Origin: Vannielia litorea
GTDB taxonomy: Bacteria > Pseudomonadota > Alphaproteobacteria > Rhodobacterales > Rhodobacteraceae
Length of the DNA stretch: 64,000 nucleotides
NCBI RefSeq assembly: GCF_019801175.1
Contig: NZ_JAHVJR010000001.1
Location: 1,860,001 to 1,924,000 of the forward strand
Reading direction: 5' to 3'
The position numbers and the translations under genes were made by a program. The notes under the pieces were generated by a model. The model had not been told where the DNA came from. It did no database searches and saw only the letters and a program-made list of their open reading frames with translations. Positions 60,632 through 64,000 of this stretch are shown piece after piece (the stretch's first letter is position 1; each line of letters begins with the position of its first letter).

Positions 60632-61516
60632 CTACGCGCGGTCGAGCTTCAGGAAGTAGTCGTAGATCTCGGGCACGTTGCCCTCGCCGAGCCCGGCGAC
60701 CACTGCAGCCTCCAGCGCGTGCGAGGTACCTTCGGCGATCTCTGCGCGGGTGCCGAGGTCTTCGGCCATCTCGAGGAAGTACCCCAGATCCTTGTTGGCG
60801 TTGTTGATCGAGAATCCTAGGTCGCTCACACCGTCGACCGCGTAGTTTTTGCAGAAGGCCATGAAGGGCGAGTTAGAGGGGCCGGTGGACATGATCTCGT
60901 AGAGCTGCGCCCGGTCGACGCCTGCCCGCTCGGCCACGGCGAAAGCCTGGCTCATCGTGCAGACGGTGGTCATGCCCATAAAATTGTTGATGAGCTTGGT
61001 GGTATGCCCCGCGCCCAGCGCACCGAGGTAGAAGACGTTCTCGCCTTGGTCGTCGAGCACCGGCTTGACCTTGTCAAAGGTCTCGCGGTCTCCGGCAGCC
61101 ATGATGTTGAGCAGCCCGTCTTTGGCGTGAGCAGGTGTGCGACCCAACGGCGCGTCGATCATGCCGGCGCCCATGGAGGCGAGGTCGGCGCCGATGCGGC
61201 GGGTGGAGGCCGGGATAGAGGTGCCGAAGTCGATCACCACCGCGCCCTCCTTGATCCCGGCTATGATACCGTCGTCACCGTACATCACCTTCTCGACCAC
61301 GTCGGAAGTGGTGAGGCAAAGCATGACGATGTCGACACCCTTGGCCAATTCGCGCGGCGTTGCGGCCTCGCGGGCATTGCCGCGATCGATCACCGTTTTC
61401 ACGGCGTCCTTGTTGAGGTCCATCACGACCAGCTCGTAGCCGCGTTTTTGCAGGTTCTCGACCATGTTGCCGCCCATGAGGCCGAGGCCGATGAAGCCAA
61501 TGACAGGTTTGGACAT
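60632..61516 (-). CDS. Beta-hydroxyacid dehydrogenase (tartronate semialdehyde reductase/GarR-like)
   Basis: 294-residue NAD(P)-dependent enzyme of the 3-hydroxyisobutyrate dehydrogenase family. Cofactor motif GFIGLGLMGGNM, substrate motif DAPLGRTPAHAKDGLLNIMAAGD (DAPVSGG-type) and catalytic Lys in AGHTTKLINNFMG are in place. In glycerate or uronate pathways such enzymes reduce tartronate semialdehyde to glycerate; gamma-hydroxybutyrate-type activity is the alternative. The ATG at 61516 is placed 8 bases after GGGAG; a GTG three codons upstream is less well spaced. Confidence 0.9.
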   Translation of the reverse strand: MSKPVIGFIGLGLMGGNMVENLQKRGYELVVMDLNKDAVKTVIDRGNAREAATPRELAKGVDIVMLCLTTSDVVEKVMYGDDGIIAGIKEGAVVIDFGTSIPASTRRIGADLASMGAGMIDAPLGRTPAHAKDGLLNIMAAGDRETFDKVKPVLDDQGENVFYLGALGAGHTTKLINNFMGMTTVCTMSQAFAVAERAGVDRAQLYEIMSTGPSNSPFMAFCKNYAVDGVSDLGFSINNANKDLGYFLEMAEDLGTRAEIAEGTSHALEAAVVAGLGEGNVPEIYDYFLKLDRA

Positions 61517-61554
61517 GCTGTGCACTCCCTTGGATTTATTTGATTTTTTCGGAT

Positions 61555-61902
61555 TCAGAGGAAATCTTCACGATGTGGCGTGAAGACATCCAGCAGCGTG
61601 CCTCCCTCCAAGCAGCGAGCGCTGTGGACAATGTCGGGCTGCTTGTAGAGCGAGTCGCCCGGGCCAACCGTGTAGACGGTGCCGCCGACGGTGAACTCGA
61701 ACTTTCCAGAGATCACATAAGTGATCTGCTCATGCGGGTGATTGTGCGGCGGAAAGCTAGCGCCCTCCTCGAAATGCACCTCCACGATCATCGCATTCTG
61801 AGCCCAGGCCCCTACCCTGCGGGTCAGCCCCTCGCCAGCGGGCACTGTCTCGCCCTCTGCAGCAGGAAAGTGATTTTTCACTGTCATCGGCGTGGTCTCC
61901 AT
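61555..61902 (-). CDS. kdgF: KdgF-type cupin (uronate ring-opening)
   Basis: 115-residue single cupin. Metal-binding His/Glu set PPHNHPHEQITYVISGKFEF and the second motif His in QPDIVHSARCLEGG are present, matching KdgF, which speeds conversion of 4,5-unsaturated uronates to linear ketones after polysaccharide lyase action. It lies 2 bases after the lyase stop and before the dehydrogenase. An ATG five codons in is also possible. The lyase-KdgF pairing is a strong functional hint. Confidence 0.88.
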   Translation of the reverse strand: METTPMTVKNHFPAAEGETVPAGEGLTRRVGAWAQNAMIVEVHFEEGASFPPHNHPHEQITYVISGKFEFTVGGTVYTVGPGDSLYKQPDIVHSARCLEGGTLLDVFTPHREDFL

Positions 61903-61904
61903 GG

Positions 61905-64000
61905 TCAGGTATTGGCGAGCTTCTTCATCACCACTTTGAAGGTGTTCTCTTCTGTGTCGGTGAAATAGAGGTCGGCGTCATAGCCCTGGTCGTCGAGGAA
62001 ATTGAAGATCCGTTTGGGCTCGCTCAGCCGATAGGGCACCAGCAGAGTGGCGATGCGGTGCCGGGTCGCGGCGGGGTACTCGGCGTGCAGGCAGGTGCTG
62101 ACCGGAAGGCCCTCGTAATCGGCCGGGTCCACGCCCGGAAAACCGGTTTCCTGTGTCAGCTGCGGCTTGCCTGCCTCTGACCAGACGACCTGGCCGTAGA
62201 ATCCAGCACGTGCTCCGGTGTAGCGGAAGCTGGTCTTTCCCAGCTCATACTCACCGTTGGCATGGAGCAGGAAATCCACCGTAACAGGCTCTGAGGCATC
62301 CACCTTGTCGACGATCACGAAATAGCTGTTGCGGACGAAGTAGACCTCACGTTCGGCAAGGGTCACCTCAGGCGAGAGGCTCTGATAGGCCGCTGTGGCG
62401 TCGCCCTTGATGTAGATGTGATCCTCGCGCTGCTCGGCGGCAATGATCCGGCCGGTCGCGGCCATAGCCTTGGCCTTGTCCTTCTCGGCATACTGGCCCT
62501 TGCCATTGACCAGGATGGCGTTCTTTGACCGGGTCTGACGCCGCCACTCGCGGTGCATCGTGGAACCGAAGGCCACATAGTACCCCGACTGGATCGCCAG
62601 ATCCTCGCCGTAGGCTGCCATGCAGAAGGCGTTCTGGTCGCCATGGCTGTGACTGATCGAGCCGAAGCGGGAGGACTTGAACACGAACTGGATATGTTCG
62701 TCGGGGTCGGCCATCGCGTGCTGGATGCCGACCCAGCCGATGCCGCGGAAGTGGCGGAAGCCACTCTCGGGCGCGGTCGCTTCGATCTGTGGATAATCGG
62801 TCAGGTAGGTCAGCTCGTCGAAGTTGGTGTCCCACCAGCCCCAGTTGTAGAATGCGCCCTCGGTGCCCGGGTTCAGGCGGGCCAGCTCCTCGTGGTACCA
62901 CTGGTAGGCGCCATTGCCGGTGATGCCCGCATACTGCCGAAGGTTGATGCCGGTCTTGATGCAGGGCAGATCGCCCTGTGTGCTGTCATCGCCAAAGGTG
63001 GCACGGCGGGTGTTCGGAGCTTTGCAAAACAGCGGGAAGTCGCCGGTGTTGCGGAAAAACGGGCGTTGGTAGAGGTCGATTCCGGCGAAGCTCTTGAGGC
63101 GGTTGGCGGCCTCGATGAGATAGGCCATGCCCATCATCCAGTAGTTCGTGCCCTCGGCCCAGCCGCCGTCGGCATCGCCCCAGGGTGAGTAGACCCCCGC
63201 GAGAAACTCGATGCAGTAGTGCAACCACTCGCGCGCGTCATCGGCATCGTCATCGCCCAGCAGTGCGATGCAGGCGGGGATAAGTGTGAGCGAGACGGAG
63301 CGAACTGCGTGGCTGTCGTAGGGAAAAAGGTGGATCTTGGCGTTGATGATCGCGTGCTCGGCGATGTCGCGGGTGCGCTCCAACAGCGCCGCGCGCACCT
63401 TGGCGCGCTCCTCCTCGGTCATTTGGTCATGCAGCCAGTCGTAGCCCCAGGCCAGAGCGTTCGTAACGCGATAGGCCCATTCGTCAGTATAGGCACGCGA
63501 AGTCACACCCATCGGGTCCCAGCTTGCGGCTTCCAGCAGCCACGCCTTGGCGCGCTCCAGCATAGCCGCATCGCCAGTCACCTGGCCGCCGATGGCAAGG
63601 TGGCGCACGGCATAGAGCAGTTCCTGCAAGTCGATGTATGTTTGCCGCCAGACCGGCGCGGTGCGCTGATGACCGGGGTAGCCGGCGGGCTCGGTCATCA
63701 CCTCCCGGTCCATCCATGGTAGTACTGATTTTTCGTAGAAGGTAGCCCAGGTGCAGTGGTCCGGGTCGGCCTGGACAGCCTTGCGGAAGTCCTTAAGCCG
63801 GTCGGGGGTGAGCCAGAGTCGGGGGTGGGCGGTGGTGGCGCCCTTCAGTCGGTCCCCTCGAGACGGCAGCGGACTTTCGGGCAGTCCCTGCCCCACATTG
63901 AAGCTGCGTACGGTACTCCAGCTGGTGGTGGGCTCGCCGGTGACGGGGTCACAGACGGCGTAGCACCAGTGCCAGGTGCCGGGCTCCAAGACAGCGTTGG
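61905..64000 (-). CDS. Heparinase II/III-like oligosaccharide lyase (PL15-like), 5' end beyond window
   Basis: At least 698 codons, open to the right window edge; the start lies outside (a TTG at 63989 is only an internal codon). An N-terminal beta-sandwich (LEPGTWHWCYAVCDP, WSTVRSFNVG) precedes an alpha/alpha toroid with HPRLWLTPDRLKDFRKAVQ and WAYRVTNALAWGYDWLHDQM, then the heparinase II/III-like beta domain with SISHSHGDQNAFCMAAYGEDLAIQSGYYV, which holds the His and Tyr used in beta-elimination. The architecture resembles PL15 exo-type alginate lyases (Atu3025-like). It releases unsaturated uronates for KdgF and the genes beside it. Alginate versus glycosaminoglycan specificity cannot be read from sequence. 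No signal peptide can be assessed. Confidence 0.88.
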   Translation of the reverse strand, partial: NAVLEPGTWHWCYAVCDPVTGEPTTSWSTVRSFNVGQGLPESPLPSRGDRLKGATTAHPRLWLTPDRLKDFRKAVQADPDHCTWATFYEKSVLPWMDREVMTEPAGYPGHQRTAPVWRQTYIDLQELLYAVRHLAIGGQVTGDAAMLERAKAWLLEAASWDPMGVTSRAYTDEWAYRVTNALAWGYDWLHDQMTEEERAKVRAALLERTRDIAEHAIINAKIHLFPYDSHAVRSVSLTLIPACIALLGDDDADDAREWLHYCIEFLAGVYSPWGDADGGWAEGTNYWMMGMAYLIEAANRLKSFAGIDLYQRPFFRNTGDFPLFCKAPNTRRATFGDDSTQGDLPCIKTGINLRQYAGITGNGAYQWYHEELARLNPGTEGAFYNWGWWDTNFDELTYLTDYPQIEATAPESGFRHFRGIGWVGIQHAMADPDEHIQFVFKSSRFGSISHSHGDQNAFCMAAYGEDLAIQSGYYVAFGSTMHREWRRQTRSKNAILVNGKGQYAEKDKAKAMAATGRIIAAEQREDHIYIKGDATAAYQSLSPEVTLAEREVYFVRNSYFVIVDKVDASEPVTVDFLLHANGEYELGKTSFRYTGARAGFYGQVVWSEAGKPQLTQETGFPGVDPADYEGLPVSTCLHAEYPAATRHRIATLLVPYRLSEPKRIFNFLDDQGYDADLYFTDTEENTFKVVMKKLANT

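Noticed and set aside
1..64000. CRISPR arrays, rRNA operons and insertion sequences
   Set aside because: No regularly spaced repeats, no rRNA-like conserved stretches, and no transposase or terminal inverted repeats were seen.

Overview
The window is GC-rich chromosomal DNA with very tight operons, many of them joined by 4-base ATGA or GTGA stop/start overlaps. Gene content (TRAP transporter, cobalamin-controlled ribonucleotide reductase, bacteriophytochrome with its own heme oxygenase, DmdB/FadD-type ligase) points to an alphaproteobacterium, most likely a Rhodobacteraceae/Roseobacter-group organism. No rRNA, tRNA, CRISPR array or insertion sequence was recognised.

Layout. 1-8561: an acyl-CoA catabolic block. 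A minus-strand operon (SDR, MaoC hydratase, SDR, thiolase, acyl-CoA dehydrogenase, histidine phosphatase, APH-type phosphotransferase cut by the window edge) faces a plus-strand SDR and an acyl-CoA ligase. 8651-12648: a secreted L,D-transpeptidase, then heme oxygenase (bphO) coupled to a hybrid bacteriophytochrome HWE kinase (bphP). 12856-19274: an isochorismatase-fold amidase, amidohydrolase, HAD hydrolase, TRAP transporter and TetR regulator, forming an apparent uptake-and-hydrolysis unit for an unidentified substrate. 19306-22358: a Rieske oxygenase/reductase pair of the glycine betaine demethylase type, then a 740-base gap holding two divergent cobalamin riboswitches. One reads toward the Rieske operon, the other toward nrdHIEF (22359-26119). 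A MazG-like gene follows nrdF and carries an in-frame TGA.

26539-34907 (minus strand): an eight-gene compact operon of a Ser/Thr kinase, FHA protein, PP2C phosphatase, three dynamin-like GTPase-superfamily proteins (one with a degenerate nucleotide-binding motif) and two small unknown proteins. It looks like a phosphorylation-controlled dynamin system and is the best candidate here for an undescribed system. 35195-44224: an iron-siderophore ABC importer, two TonB-dependent receptors and a DUF2218-SIP siderophore reductase, followed by a MarR regulator and an ABC exporter (44279-46539).

46860-64000: an accessory region that opens with a P4-type integrase and has gene-poor, decayed spacers (48129-48840, 50583-50995, 52488-52827), a DUF3500 protein, a secreted unknown, and a LysR/VOC pair. 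From 52828 there is a uronate/polysaccharide catabolic set: Gfo/Idh oxidoreductase, mannonate dehydratase, alpha-hydroxyacid oxidase, RraA-like protein, beta-hydroxyacid dehydrogenase, KdgF cupin, and a PL15-like oligosaccharide lyase cut by the right window edge. Start codons were moved inward from the longest reading frame wherever a Shine-Dalgarno sequence, signal peptide or family length supported it.
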